Below the pieces are notes generated by a model. It was given only the letters and a program-made list of their open reading frames with translations, had not been told where the DNA came from and searched no databases. Both the position numbers and the translations under genes were made by a program. Shown in pieces: positions 34,185-46,880 of a DNA stretch of 64,000 nt; positions within the stretch are counted from its first letter, which is position 1, and the number at the start of each line of letters is the position of its first letter. Source of the stretch: Dichetophora obliterata (taxonomy: Eukaryota; Arthropoda; Insecta; Diptera; Sciomyzidae); the NCBI GenBank assembly GCA_963920525.1, contig OY986436.1, positions 184,399,496 through 184,463,495 on the forward strand, read 5' to 3'.

Positions 34185-37100
34185 AGTATCAGTATTAGTA
34201 TAAGAATAAATATTAGCATTAGTATTAGTATGAGTATTATTATAAGTATTAGATAGTATTAGTAGTAGTATTAGTGTAAGTATTAGTATCAGTATTAGTA
34301 TTAGAATTAGTATAAGTATTAGTATTAGTATTAGTATTAGTATTAGTATTAGTATTAGTATTAGTATTAGTATTAGTATTAGTATTAGTATTAGTATTAG
34401 TATTAGTATTAGTATTAGTATAAGTATAAGTATAAGTATAAGTATAAGTATAAGTATAAGTATAAGTATAAGTATAAGTATAAGTATAAGTATAAGTATA
34501 AGTATAAGTATAAGTATAAGTATAAGTATAAGTATAAGTATAAGTATAAGTATAAGTATAAGTATAAGTATAAGTATAAGTATATAAGTATAAGTATAAG
34601 TATAAGTATAAGTATAAGTATAAGTATAAGTATAAGTATAAGTATAAGTATAAGTATAAGTATAAGTATAAGTATAAGTATAAGTATAAGTATAAGTATA
34701 AGTATAAGTATAAGTATAAGTATAAGTATAAGTATAAGTATAAGTATAAGTATAAGTATAAGTATAAGTATAAGTATAAGTATAAGTATAAGTATAAGTA
34801 TAAGTATAAGTATAAGTATAAGTATAAGTATAAGTATAAGTATAAGTATAAGTATAAGTATAAAGTATAAGTATAAGTATAAGTATAAGTATAAGTATAG
34901 TATAAGTATAAGTATAAGTATAAGTATAAGTATAAGTATAAGTATAAGTATAAGTATAAGTATAAGTATAAGTATAAGTATAAGTATAAGTATAAGTATA
35001 AGTATAAGTATAAGTTATAGTATAAGTATAAGTATAAGTATAAGTATAAGTATAAGTATAAGTATAAGTATAAGTATAAGTATAAGTATAAGTATAAGTA
35101 TAAGTATAAGTATAAGTATAGTATAAGTATAAGTATAAGTATAAGTATAAGTATAAGTATAAAGTATAAGTATAAGTATAAGTATAAGTATAAGTATAAG
35201 TATAAGTATAAGTATAAGTATAAGTATAAGTATAAGTATAAGTATAGTATAAGTATAAGTATAAGTATAAGTATAAGTATAAGTATAAGTATAAGTATAA
35301 GTATAAGTATAAGTATAAAGTATAAGTATAAGTATAAGTATAAGTATAAGTATAAGTATAAGTATAAGTATAAGTATAAGTATAAGTATAAGTATAAGTA
35401 TAAGTATAAGTATAAGTATAAGTATAAGTATAAGTATAAGTATAAGTATAAGTATAAGTATAAGTATAAGTATAAGTATAAGTATAAGTCTAAGTATAAG
35501 TATAAGTATAAGTATAAGTATAAGTATAAGTATAAGTATAAGTATAAGTATAAGTATAAGTATAAGTATAAGTATAAGTATAAGTATAAGTATAAGTATA
35601 AGTATAAGTATAAGTATAAGTATAAGTATAAGTATAAGTATAAGTATAAGTATAAGTATAAGTATAAGTATAAGTATAAGTATAAGTATAAGTAAAGTAT
35701 AAGTATAAGTATAAGTATAAGTATAAGTATAAGTAATAAGTATAAGTATAAGTATAAGTATAAGTATAAGTATAAGTAAAAGTATAAGTATAAGTTAAGT
35801 ATAAGTATAAGTATAAGTATAAGTTTAAGTATAAGTATAAGTATAAGTATAAGTATAAGTATAAGTATAAGTATAAGTATAAGTATAAGTATAAGTATAA
35901 GTATAAGTATAAGTATAAAGTATAAGTATAAGTATAAGTATAAGTATAAGTATAAGTATAAGTATAAGTATAAGTATAAGTCTAAGTATAAGTATAAGTA
36001 TAAGTATAAGTATAAGTATAAGTATAAGTATAAGTATAAGTATAAGTATAAGTATAAGTATAAGTATAAGTATAAGTATAAGTATAAGTATAAGTATAAG
36101 TATAAGTATAAGTATAAGTATAAGTATAAGTATAAGTATAAGTATAAGTATAAGTATAAGTTATAAAAGTATAAGTATAAGTATAAGTATAAGTATAAGT
36201 ATAAGTATAAGTATAAGTATAAGTATAAGTATAAGTATAAGTATAAGTATAAGTATAAGTATAAGTATAAGTATAAGTATAAGTATAAGTATAAGTATAA
36301 GTATAAGTATAAGTATAAGTATAAGTATAAGTATAAGTATAAGTATAAGTATAAGTATAAGTATAAGTATAAGTATAAGTATAAGTATAAAGTATAAGTA
36401 TAAGTATAAGTATAAGTATAAGTATAAGTATAAGTATAAGTATAAGTATAAGTATAAGTATACGTAAGTATAAGTATAAGTATAAGTATAAGTATAAGTA
36501 TAAGTATAAGTATAAGTATAAGTATAAGTATAAGTATAAGTATAAGTATAAGTATAAGTAAAAGTATAAGTATAAGTATAAGTATAAGTATAAGTATAAG
36601 TATAAGTATAAGTATAAGTATAAGTATTAAGTATAAGTATAAGTATAAGTATAAGTATAAGTATAAGTATAGTATAAGTATAAGTATAAGTATAAAGTAT
36701 AAGTATAAGTATAAGTATAAGTATAAGTATAAGTATAAGTATAAGTATAAGTATAAGTATAAGTATAAGTATAAGTATAAGTATAAGTATAAGTATAGTA
36801 TAAGTATAAGTATAAGTATAAGTATAAGTATAAGTATAAGTATAAGTATAAGTATAAGTATAAGTATAAGTAAAGTATAAGTATAAGTATAAGTATAAGT
36901 ATAAGTATAAGTATAAGTATAAGTATAAAGTATAAGTATAAGTATAAGTATAAGTATAGTATAAGTATAAGTATAAGTATAAGTATAAGTATAAGTATAA
37001 GTATAAGTATAAGTATAAGTATAAGTATAAGTATAAGTATAAGTATAGTATAAGTATAAGTATAAGTATAAGTATAAGTATAAGTATAAGTATAAGTATA

Positions 37101-40100
37101 AGTATAAGTATAAGTATAAGTATAAGTATAAGTATAAGTATAAGTATAAGTATAAGTATAAGTATAAGTATAAGTAATAAGTATAAGTATAAGTATAAGT
37201 ATAAGTATAAGTATAAGTATAAGTATAGTATAAGTATAAGTATAAGTATAAGTATAAGTATAAGTATAGTATAAGTATAAGTATAAGTATAAGTATAAGT
37301 ATAAGTATAAGTATAAGTATAAGTATAAGTATAAGTATAAGTATAAGTATAAGTATAAGTATAAGTATAAGTATAAGTATAAGTATAAGTATAAGTATAA
37401 GTATAAGTATAAGTATAAGTATAAGTATAAGTATAGTATAAGTATAAGTATAAGTATAAGTATAAGTAATAAGTATAAGTATAAGTATAAGTATAAGTAT
37501 AAGTATAAGTATAAGTATAAGTATAGTATAAGTATAAGTATAAGTATAAGTATAAGTATAAGTATAAGTATAAGTATAAGTATAAGTATAAGTATAAGTA
37601 TAAGTATAAGTATAAGTATAAGTATAAGTATAAGTATAAGTATAAAGTATAAGTATAAGTATAAGTATAAGTATAAGTATAAGTATAAGTTAAGTATAAG
37701 TATAAGTATAAGTATAAGTATAAGTATAAGTATAAGTATAAGTATAAGTATAAGTATAAGTATAAGTATAAGTATAAGTATAAGTATAAGTATAAGTATA
37801 AGTATAAGTATAAGTATAAGTATAAGTATAAGTATAAGTATAAGTATAAGTATAAGTATAAGTATAAGTATAAGTATAAGTATAAGTATAAGTATAAGTA
37901 TAAGTATAAGTATAAGTATAAGTATAAGTATAAGTATAAGTATAAGTATAAGTATAAGTATAAGTATAAGTATAAGTATAAGTATAAGTATAAGTATAAG
38001 TATAAGTATAAGTATAAGTATAAGTATAAGTATAAGTATAAGTATAAGTATAAGTATAAGTATAAGTATAAGTATAAGTATAAGTATAAGTATAAGTATA
38101 AGTATAAGTATAAGTATAAGTATAAGTATAAGTATAAGTATAAGTATAAGTATAAGTATAGTATAAGTATAAGTATAAGTATAAGTATAAGTATAAGTAA
38201 GTATAAGTATAAGTATAAGTATAAGTATAAGTATAAGTATAAGTATAAGTTAAGTATAAGTATAAGTATAAGTATAAGTATAAGTATAAGTATAAGTATA
38301 AGTATAAGTATAAGTATAAGTATAAGTATAAGTATAAGTATAAGTATAAGTATAAGTATAAGTATAAGTATAAGTATAAGTATAAGTATAAGTATAAGTA
38401 TAAGTATACAGTATAAGTATAAGTATAAGTATAAAGTATAAGTATAAGTATAAGTATAAGTATAAGTATAAGTATAAGTATAAGTATAAGTATAAGTATA
38501 AGTATAAGTATAAGTATAAGTATAAGTATAAGTATAAGTATAAGTATAAGTATAAGTATAAGTATAAGTATAAGTATAAGTATAAGTATAAGTATAAGTA
38601 TAAGTATAAGTATAAGTATAAGTATAAGTATAAGTATAAGTATAAGTATAAGTATAAGTATAAGTATAAGTATAAGTATAAGTATAAGTATAAGTATAAG
38701 TATAAGTATAAGTATAAGTATAAGTATAAGTATAAGTATAAGTATAAGTATAAGTATAAGTATAAGTATAAGTATAAGTATAAGTATAAGTATAAGTATA
38801 AGTATAAGTATAAGTATAAGTATAAGTATAAGTATAAGTATAAGTATAAGTATAAGTATAAGTATAAGTATAAGTATAAGTATAAGTATAAGTATAAGTA
38901 TAAGTATAAGTATAAGTATAAGTATAAGTATAAAGTATAAGTATAAGTATAAGTATAAGTATAAGTATAAGTATAAGTATAAGTATAAGTATAAGTATAA
39001 GTATAAGTATAAGTATAAGTATAAGTATAAGTATAAGTATAAGTATAAGTATAAGTATAAGTATAAGTATAAGTATAAGTATAAGTATAAGTAAAGTATA
39101 AGTATAAGTATAAGTATAAGTATAAGTATAAGTATAAGTATAAGTATAAGTAGTATAAGTATAAGTATAAGTATAAGTATAAGTATAAGTATAAGTATAA
39201 GTATAAGTATAAGTATAAGTATAAGTATAAGTATAAGTATAAGTATAAGTATAAGTATAAGTATAAGTATAAGTATAAGTATAAGTATAAGTATAAGTAT
39301 AAGTATAAGTATAAGTATAAGTATAAGTATAAGTATAAGTATAAGTATAAGTATAAGTATAAGTATAAGTATAAGTATAAGTATAAGTATAAGTATAAGT
39401 ATAAGTATAAGTATAAGTATAAGTATAAGTATAAGTATAAGTATAAGTATAAGTATAAGTATAAGTATAAGTATAAGTATAAGTATAAGTATAAGTATAA
39501 GTATAAGTATAAGTATAAGTATAAGTATAAGTATAAGTATAAGTATAAGTATAAGTATAAGTATAAGTATAAGTATAAGTATAAGTATAAGTATAAGTAT
39601 AAGTATAAGTATAAGTATAAGTATAAGTATAAGTATAAGTATAAGTATAAGTATAAGTATAAGTATAAGTATAAGTAAGTAAGTAAGTATAAGTATAAGT
39701 ATAAGTATAAGTATAAGTATAAGTATAAGTATAAGTATAAGTATAAGTATAAGTATAAGTATAAGTATAAGTATAAGTATAAGTATAAGTATAAGTATAA
39801 GTATAAGTATAGTATAAGTATAAGTATAAGTATAAGTATAAGTATAGTATAAGTATAAGTATAAGTATAAGTATAAGTATAAGTATAAGTATAAGTATAA
39901 GTATAAGTATAAGTATAAGTATAAGTATAAGTAAGTATAAGTATAAGTATAAGTATAAGTATAAGTATAAGTAATAAGTATAAGTATAAGTATAGTATAA
40001 GTATAAGTATAAGTATAAGTATAAGTATAAGTATAAGTATAAGTATAAGTATAAGTATAAAGTATAAGTATAAGTATAAGTATAAGTATAAGTATAAGTA

Positions 40101-43100
40101 TAAGTATAAGTATAAGTATAAGTATAAGTATAGTATAAGTATAAGTATAAGTATAAGTATAAGTATAAGTATAAGTATAAGTATAAGTATAAGTATAAGT
40201 ATAAGTATAAGTATAAGTATAAGTATAAGTATAAGTATAAGTATAAGTATAAGTATAAGTATAAGTATAAGTATAAGTATAAGTATAAGTATAAGTATAA
40301 GTATAAGTATAAGTATAAGTTAAGTATAAGTATAAGTATAAGTATAAGTATAAGTATAAGTATAAGTATAAGTATAAGTATAAGTATAAGTATAAGTATA
40401 AGTATAAGTATAAGTATAAGTATAAGTATAAGTATAAGTATAAGTATAAGTATAAGTATAAGTATAAGTATAAGTATAAGTATAAGTATAAAGTATAAGT
40501 ATAAGTATAAGTATAAGTATAAGTATAAGTATAAGTATAAGTATAAGTATAAGTATAAGTATAAGTATAAGTATAAGTATAAGTATAAGTATAAGTATAA
40601 GTATAAGTATAAGTATAGTATAAGTATAAGTATAAGTATAAGTATAAGTATAAGTATAAGTATAAGTATAAGTATAAGTATAAGTATAAGTATAAGTATA
40701 AGGTATAAGTATAAGTATAAGTATAAGTATAAGTATAAGTATAAGTATAAGTATAAGTATAAGTATAAGTATAAGTATAAGTATAAGTATAAGTATAAGT
40801 ATAAGTATAAGTATAAGTATAAGTATAAGTATAAGTATAAGTATAAGTATAAGTATAAGTATAAGTATAAGTATAAGTATAAGTATAAGTATAAGTATAA
40901 GTATAAGTATAAGTATAAGTATAAGTATAAGTATAAGTATAAGTATAAGTATAAGTATAAGTATAAGTATAAGTATAAGTATAAGTATAAGTATAAGTAT
41001 AAGTATAAGTATAAGTATAAGTATAAGTATAAGTATAAGTATAAGTATAAGTATAAGTATAAGTATAAGTATAAGTATAAGTATAAGTATAAGTATAAGT
41101 ATTAAGTATAAGTATAAGTATAAGTATAAGTATAAGTATAAGTAAAGTATAAGTATAAGTATAAGTATAAGTATAAGTATAAGTATAAGTATAAGTATAA
41201 GTATAAGTATAAGTATAAGTATAAGTATAAGTATAAGTATAAGTATAAGTATAAGTATAAGTATAAGTATAAGTATAAGTATAAGTATAAGTATAAGTAT
41301 AAGTATAAGTATAAGTATAAGTATAAGTATAAGTATAAGTATAAGTATAAGTATAAGTATAAGTATAAGTATAAGTATAAGTATAAGTATAAGTATAAGT
41401 ATAAGTATAAGTATAAGTATAAGTATAAGTATAAGTATAAGTATAAGTATAAGTATAAGTATAAGTATAAGTATAAGTATAAGTATAAGTATAGTATAAG
41501 TATAAGTATAAGTATAAGTATAAGTATAAGTATAAGTATAAGTATAAGTATAAGTATAAGTATAAGTATAAGTATAAGTATAAGTATAAGTATAAGTATA
41601 AGTATAAGTATAAGTATAAGTATAAGTATAAGTTAAGTATAAGTATAAGTATAAGTATAAGTATAAAGTATAAGTATAAGTATAAGTATAAGTATAAGTA
41701 TAAGTATAAGTATAGTATAAGTATAAGTATAAGTATAAGTATAAGTATAAGTATAAGTATAAGTATAAGTATAAGTATAAGTATAAGTATAAGTATAAGT
41801 ATAAGTATAAGTATAAGTATAAGTATAAGTATAAGTATAAGTATAAGTATAAGTATAAGTATAAGTAAGTATAAGTATAAGTATAAGAAGTATAAGTATA
41901 AGTATAAGTATAAGTAAGTATAAGTATAAGTATAAGTTATAAGTATAAGTATAAGTATAAGTATAAGTATAAGTATAGTATAAGTATAAGTATAAGTATA
42001 AGTATAAGTATAAGTATAAGTATAAGTATAAGTATAAGGTATAAGTATAAGTATAAGTATAAGTATAAGTATAAGTATAAGTATAAGTATAAGTATAAGT
42101 ATAAGTATAAGTATAAGTATAAGTATAAGTATAAGTATAAGTATAAGTATAAGTATAAGTATAAGTATAAGTATAAGTATAAGTATAAGTATAAGTATAA
42201 GTATAAGTATAAGTATAAGTATAAGTATAAGTATAAGTATAAGTATAAGTATAAGTATAAGTATAAGTATAAGTATAAGTATAAGTATAAGTATATAAGT
42301 ATAAGTATAAGTATAAGTATAAGTATAAGTATAAGTATAAGTATAAGTATAAGTATAAGTATAAGTATAAGTATAAGTATAAGTATAAGTATAAGTATAA
42401 GTATAAGTATAAGTATAAGTATAAGTATAAGTATAAGTATAAGTATAAGTATAAGTATAAGTATAAGTATAAGTATAAGTATAAGTATAAGTATAAGTAT
42501 AAGTATAAGTATAAGTATAAGTATAAGTATAAGTATAAGTATAAGTATAAGTATAAGTATAAGTATAAGTATAAGTATAAGTATAAGTATAAGTATAAGT
42601 ATAAGTATAAGTATAAGTATAAGTATAAGTATAAGTATAAGTATAAGTATAAGTATAAGTATAAGTATAAGTATAAGTATAAGTATAAGTATAAGTATAA
42701 GTATAAGTATAAGTATAAGTATAAGTATAAGTATAAGTATAAGTATAAGTATAAGTATAAGTATAAGTATAAGTATAAGTATAAGTATAAGTATAAGTAT
42801 AAGTAAAAGTATAAGTATAAGTATAAGTATAAGTATAAGTACAAGTGTAAGTATAAGTATAAGTATAAGTATAAGTATAAGTACAAGTGTAAGTATAAGT
42901 ATAAGTATAAGTATAAGTATAAGTATAAGTATAAGTATAAGTATTAGTATTAGTATTAGTATTAGTATTAGTATTAGTATAAGTATAAGTATTAGTATAA
43001 GTATAAGTATTAGTATTAGTATTAGTATTAGTATAAGTATTAGTATTAGTATTAGTATTAGTATTAGTATTAGTATTAGTATTAGTATTAGTATTAGTAT

Positions 43101-43441
43101 TAGTATTAGTATTAGTATTAGTATTAGTATTAGTATTAGTATTAGTATTAGTATTAGTATTAGTATTAGTATTAGTATGAGTATTAGTATTAGCATTAGT
43201 ATTAGTTTTAGTTTTAATATTAGTATTAGTATTAGTGTTAGTATTAGTATAAGTATTATTATCATTATTTGTATTAGTATTAGTACTAGTATTAGTATAA
43301 GTTTTAGTATTAGTAAAAGTATAAGTATTAGCATTAGTATTAGTATCAGTATTAGTATAAGTATAAATATTAGTATTATTATAAGTATTAGTAGTAGTAT
43401 TAGTATTAGTAGTAGTAGTATAAGTATAAGCCTTAGTCTTA
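34185..43441. repeat. Giant hexanucleotide array (ATAAGT core, ATTAGT edges)
   Basis: About 9.26 kb of six-base units, roughly 14% of the window. The core (about 34420-42940) is almost pure ATAAGT, some 1,400 units, with rare phase slips of one or two bases (TATAGTATAAG, TATAAAGTATAAG) and few substitutions. Both edges (34185-34420 and 42940-43441) carry the variant ATTAGT in the same orientation and are more degenerate. The minus strand has no stop codon in phase, giving long Leu-Tyr, Thr-Tyr or Ile-Leu frames (41633-43334) that are artefacts. Assembly length of such an array should be treated with caution. Confidence 0.97.
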
Positions 43442-43961
43442 TACTAGGCCAGTTTTCAAATTGTGCAGCATAAATTAGAATAATGACACTATAAAACTGA
43501 AATTTGGCACATTAGGTAGACCCCACTTGTGTAACAAATAGGCCAAATTTTGGACCGATCCGACTACGCAAATCCCTACCGCCCATATAAGGTTATGGGG
43601 TATGTGCGAATAAATAATAATTTTTTTTTTTACTCAACCATTATGTTTATGTTGTCATGTTTATTTATATATAAGTGTTTAAGATTAATAGAAGATAATA
43701 AAGAATATTTATTTTTTAAGTAATGTGGTGATATAAGCTTATATAGGAACCTTTTTTTTACGTTGAAGCTTATTTCTCAACTCGAACGGTTTCCTGCAAA
43801 TTGGCATGAACTATTACTCATATTCTCAGATGTGACGACTGATGTTGTCGGTACGGGATATTCTGTAAAAAATTTGCAGATTATTTTAATTTTATCTCCA
43901 AATTTCAATAAAATTTAAATTTTTACCATTAAAAAATATATAGTCATGGTGTTCATCATTC
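43442..43961. other. AT-rich spacer beside the array
   Basis: Non-coding sequence between the satellite edge and the 3' end of the Transib-like transposase. It presumably includes the 3' end of that element, but I could not find a CACWATG-type terminus. Confidence 0.4.
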
Positions 43962-45359
43962 TTAAATATCTTCCTCTTCTTCGGCATCTAATTCAAAACA
44001 ATACATGATTTCAGTTTCTGGATCAGAGTCAGTGTCACTGTCATCGATTGTGGAGTTAATGTTTTGACTTTCAAAGCTTGGGGTTTTTAGGAGGGAAATG
44101 ACGTCTGCGGGCAACGGTTTAGATTTTTTTTGAGCTGCTCTTTTATTTACGACTATACTTGATATCAGAGGATCCGAAGTATCAATTCCTCTGTGGAGAA
44201 CATCTGTCATAGTATTAAGTCGACTGTTTTGTCTCGCATGGGACCGCCTGTCACTTTGATAATACTTATTGCGTGCTTCTGATGCGTTTTCACCAAGAAA
44301 GCCTAGTGGTAATACTGATGACTCCATTATTTGGTAACCGTGTATTAGAACTTTGTGCACAGTTGCTGACAAAGGATACCATGGGTACTTAGACATATAT
44401 AATGAGACTGTGGTCTGGGAAGATTCCTGAAAGTTTTGGGGATTGATTTCCAGCTCGCGTGAAATTGCAATTAAGATGTTGTGAACAGACTCCAGTACTG
44501 TTAAATAGAGCCATAAAATTTCCGCTAATAATTTTACATTGTCAAATGCTCTCCTTGCAGTGTTTCCATCGTTACTATTTCCGTTACCATTTTGTTTTGG
44601 CTTATCCTCGTGTAAACCCATTTCCTTCCACAGCCTTTCTTGTATTTTTTTCTTTCTATCCATAATTAACACTTTTTCTTCTGAATCTATTATTTGCCAT
44701 TTTTGCAAAACAATTCTATAAGAAATTTTTAGCACGAATTCAAAGAAACGTATCCACGCATGGAGCGGGCTTATACCATATTGCAACCTTCCTGGTTTTG
44801 GTTTGAATTTCGGATAGCAAATATTATCACTTTCCATGAAAATTTTCGGGCTGGCCCCACATATCGGGCACAACTGAGCCGATTTTGTCTCAGTCAAAAT
44901 ATTTAAAACTTTCTCGTCTATTAATGTCATATGAGAATCATAAGTTTCAGAGATTTTTCTATTATCCAATATAGTGCATAGGTACGGCTCCAGCTTTTGT
45001 ATTTGGTTGTCCAGATCATTTTTTTCTGTAAGAATGTGTTCCTTGGTTTCTTTCACAAACTCTAATTTGAGCGGTTTACAAAATCTTACGGATTGTGGAG
45101 TTCGATTAAGCCAAAAAACCATCCCAAAATCACCTACTAGTTTCAAGGGTTGACTAGTTGACGGTAGTTGCAAACAAGGACTGATCAAAAGATTGTGACT
45201 CGTTCACACAAAATTTCTGTTTATACATACTTTGACCAGTAGATCCGTCAAATCCATAACTTGAAATTAGTTTTACATTTGAAATTTTTGGAAACTGTTT
45301 GAATATTTCTTCCTGCAAAAGGATAATGCGAGAAACAGTATGATCCAACAAGTCCTTAA

Positions 45360-46043
45360 GGGAGGGTTCTCCTGGATTTTTTTGGATTTGGCCGAAAAAC
45401 AAGCAAAATTTGAGAATGGTTTGTGGGAAAATGAAAAGACATACGAACTTATGCTTTTGAACTTTGATTCGTGGCGGCTTGAAAATGGCGGATCTCGTCG
45501 ACCTCTGCGCGCAAAACATCGACCTCCCGCGGACAGTGTGGGGCCTCAGGTAGTGAACTGAAATGAGAAATGTATAAAATTTATTAAAATTGATAATATT
45601 TCATATGCCTGGAACCTAACTTCAATTAAGTTTGGTAAAAAAACCAATTTTATGGACTTTTAAAAAAAAATTGAAATTTTTTGCTTTTTTTTTTACTTAG
45701 ATCTCGTTTAAAAATTATAAATAAACATTTTTTTATGCCAATGTTAGGTTCCAGGCGTACAAAAAAGTATATACTTTTAAACATTCTTTGAATGAAGGAA
45801 ATCGGATCAATAGAACAAGCCCTGTGCTGTCCGTTAGATTAGAAAACATGGTTCCGAGAAAAACGCGTTTAAAGTTTTTAGAAAGTTGGTACGCGCGCGT
45901 GACATGGGTACGTTTGACACGCTCTAGCTCGAGAAATACGCGTCGTATTGAAATATCCCTTGGCACAAACATTCTACATATATGTAACTTTCATTTTATG
46001 TAAAAAAATGGATTTTTTCAAAAAAATCCAGGAGAACCTTCCC
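45360..46043. mobile_element. 684-bp TTAA-flanked miniature element inside the Transib fossil
   Basis: Inverted ends GGGAGGGTTCTCCTGGATTT and GGGAAGGTTCTCCTGGATTT match at all but one of 20 positions and continue a few bases further. TTAA flanks both sides (45356-45359 and 46044-46047), the target of piggyBac-type transposases. Deleting the element plus one TTAA joins the Transib frame across the site (..QVP to LKDLLDH..), which is strong independent support for the boundaries. It encodes no transposase. Confidence 0.82.
45607..45757. repeat. Hairpin inside the TTAA-flanked element
   Basis: GCCTGGAACCTAAC at about 45607 pairs with GTTAGGTTCCAGGC at about 45744, enclosing about 120 bp of AT-rich DNA. 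It could be a further nested miniature element or part of the host element's structure. Confidence 0.6.
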
Positions 46044-46880
46044 TTAAGAGGGACTTGTGCTACGGTTTCTGTAACAGTAATTCCCTGTGGCCTACAATTG
46101 GATTTTGCTTCCCTTACTTTGTTTTAACTTGGATATTGAGTTTTGTTTAGGTCCCGAATGTTGTTGTATTGCTGTTTTGTGAAAGAGTTTTCGAGCCGAA
46201 AACGCTACAGCCTCATTTGGAATTAGACGTTTCGGTTCTGAACAAGCCCGAGATTTTTTTAAACGTGGTTCTTTTGACGGTAGAAAAGTTTTTCGTAACA
46301 TTAGTGATGTTTCCGTCTCATTACATTTTTTTGCTGAAATTGCTGCAGCTTGCACAAGAAGAGAAGCATTGTGGTCTTGTTCGTCTGCCAAAGCAGCGGC
46401 TAATTTCCTCCTTAGTCGGGTTCCTGCATGAGTGTATCCTACTCGAGGACGCTCTGCTCGATTCATAGTCGACGTACTACTCAGTGTCAAAATCATGTTA
46501 GACGATAGCCACTCTGAATGCTTGGCCATGAACGTTTTCAAATTTCGGCTGCATTTTGGCAAGTATTTTTTCATAAACAGGTCAAAACTTTTTACTTTTT
46601 CTCAATATCCCACTTAATTTCAGGGCTTAAGATATATGCATTTAGCTGCTCAAAGATCCACCTCGAAATTTCAGACGCTTCTCTATTTTTGTCTATCCAA
46701 ACATTCAGCAGCGTTCCATGACAAAATTGAAATGTATCTGGAAGTTGACAAATATGAAGTGAATGTGGCCAAAGCCGCAAAAAGCCGCAAATGAAATCAG
46801 TAACATAACTTTAAACACCACCCTTTGGGCTTTAATTTAACATAATTACATTTTGGCATAATTTGGCAGAAAGTTAATTC

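Larger units (their letters stand above)
43962..46780 (-). pseudogene. Transib-like (RAG1-related) transposase fossil
   Basis: The largest open segment (45188-43962, 408 residues) matches the C-terminal half of Transib/RAG1 recombinases in motif order: LIDEKVLNIL (candidate second Asp, residue 91), CPICG (107-111), ISPLHAWIRFFE (139-150), GNSNDGNTARRAF (203-215), TVHKVLIHG (276-284), and ENASEARNKYY with candidate catalytic Glu304, followed by HARQNSR. The upstream segment (45355-45154) gives SSYGFDGSTGQS with the candidate first Asp (codon 45249-45247). Likely N-terminal segments lie at 46574-46092 (KTFMAKHSEWLSS, basic linker) and 46780-46592. Frameshifts occur near 45160 and 46125, and a TTAA-flanked insertion sits at 45360-46043. 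The family match is from memory. No RAG2-like gene is present. Confidence 0.75.

Noticed and set aside
41633..43334. Very long Leu-Tyr, Thr-Tyr and Ile-Leu open frames on the minus strand
   Set aside because: They are the hexanucleotide array read in phases that lack stop codons, with frame changes at slips. There is no coding signal.
34185..43441. CRISPR-like or higher-order repeat structure in the array
   Set aside because: No spacers, and the phase slips I could follow are irregularly spaced, so no higher-order unit can be claimed by eye.
45340..45561. Plus-strand open frame across the TTAA element edge
   Set aside because: It reads through the inverted end of the miniature element and into its interior; no known domain, and antisense to the transposase.
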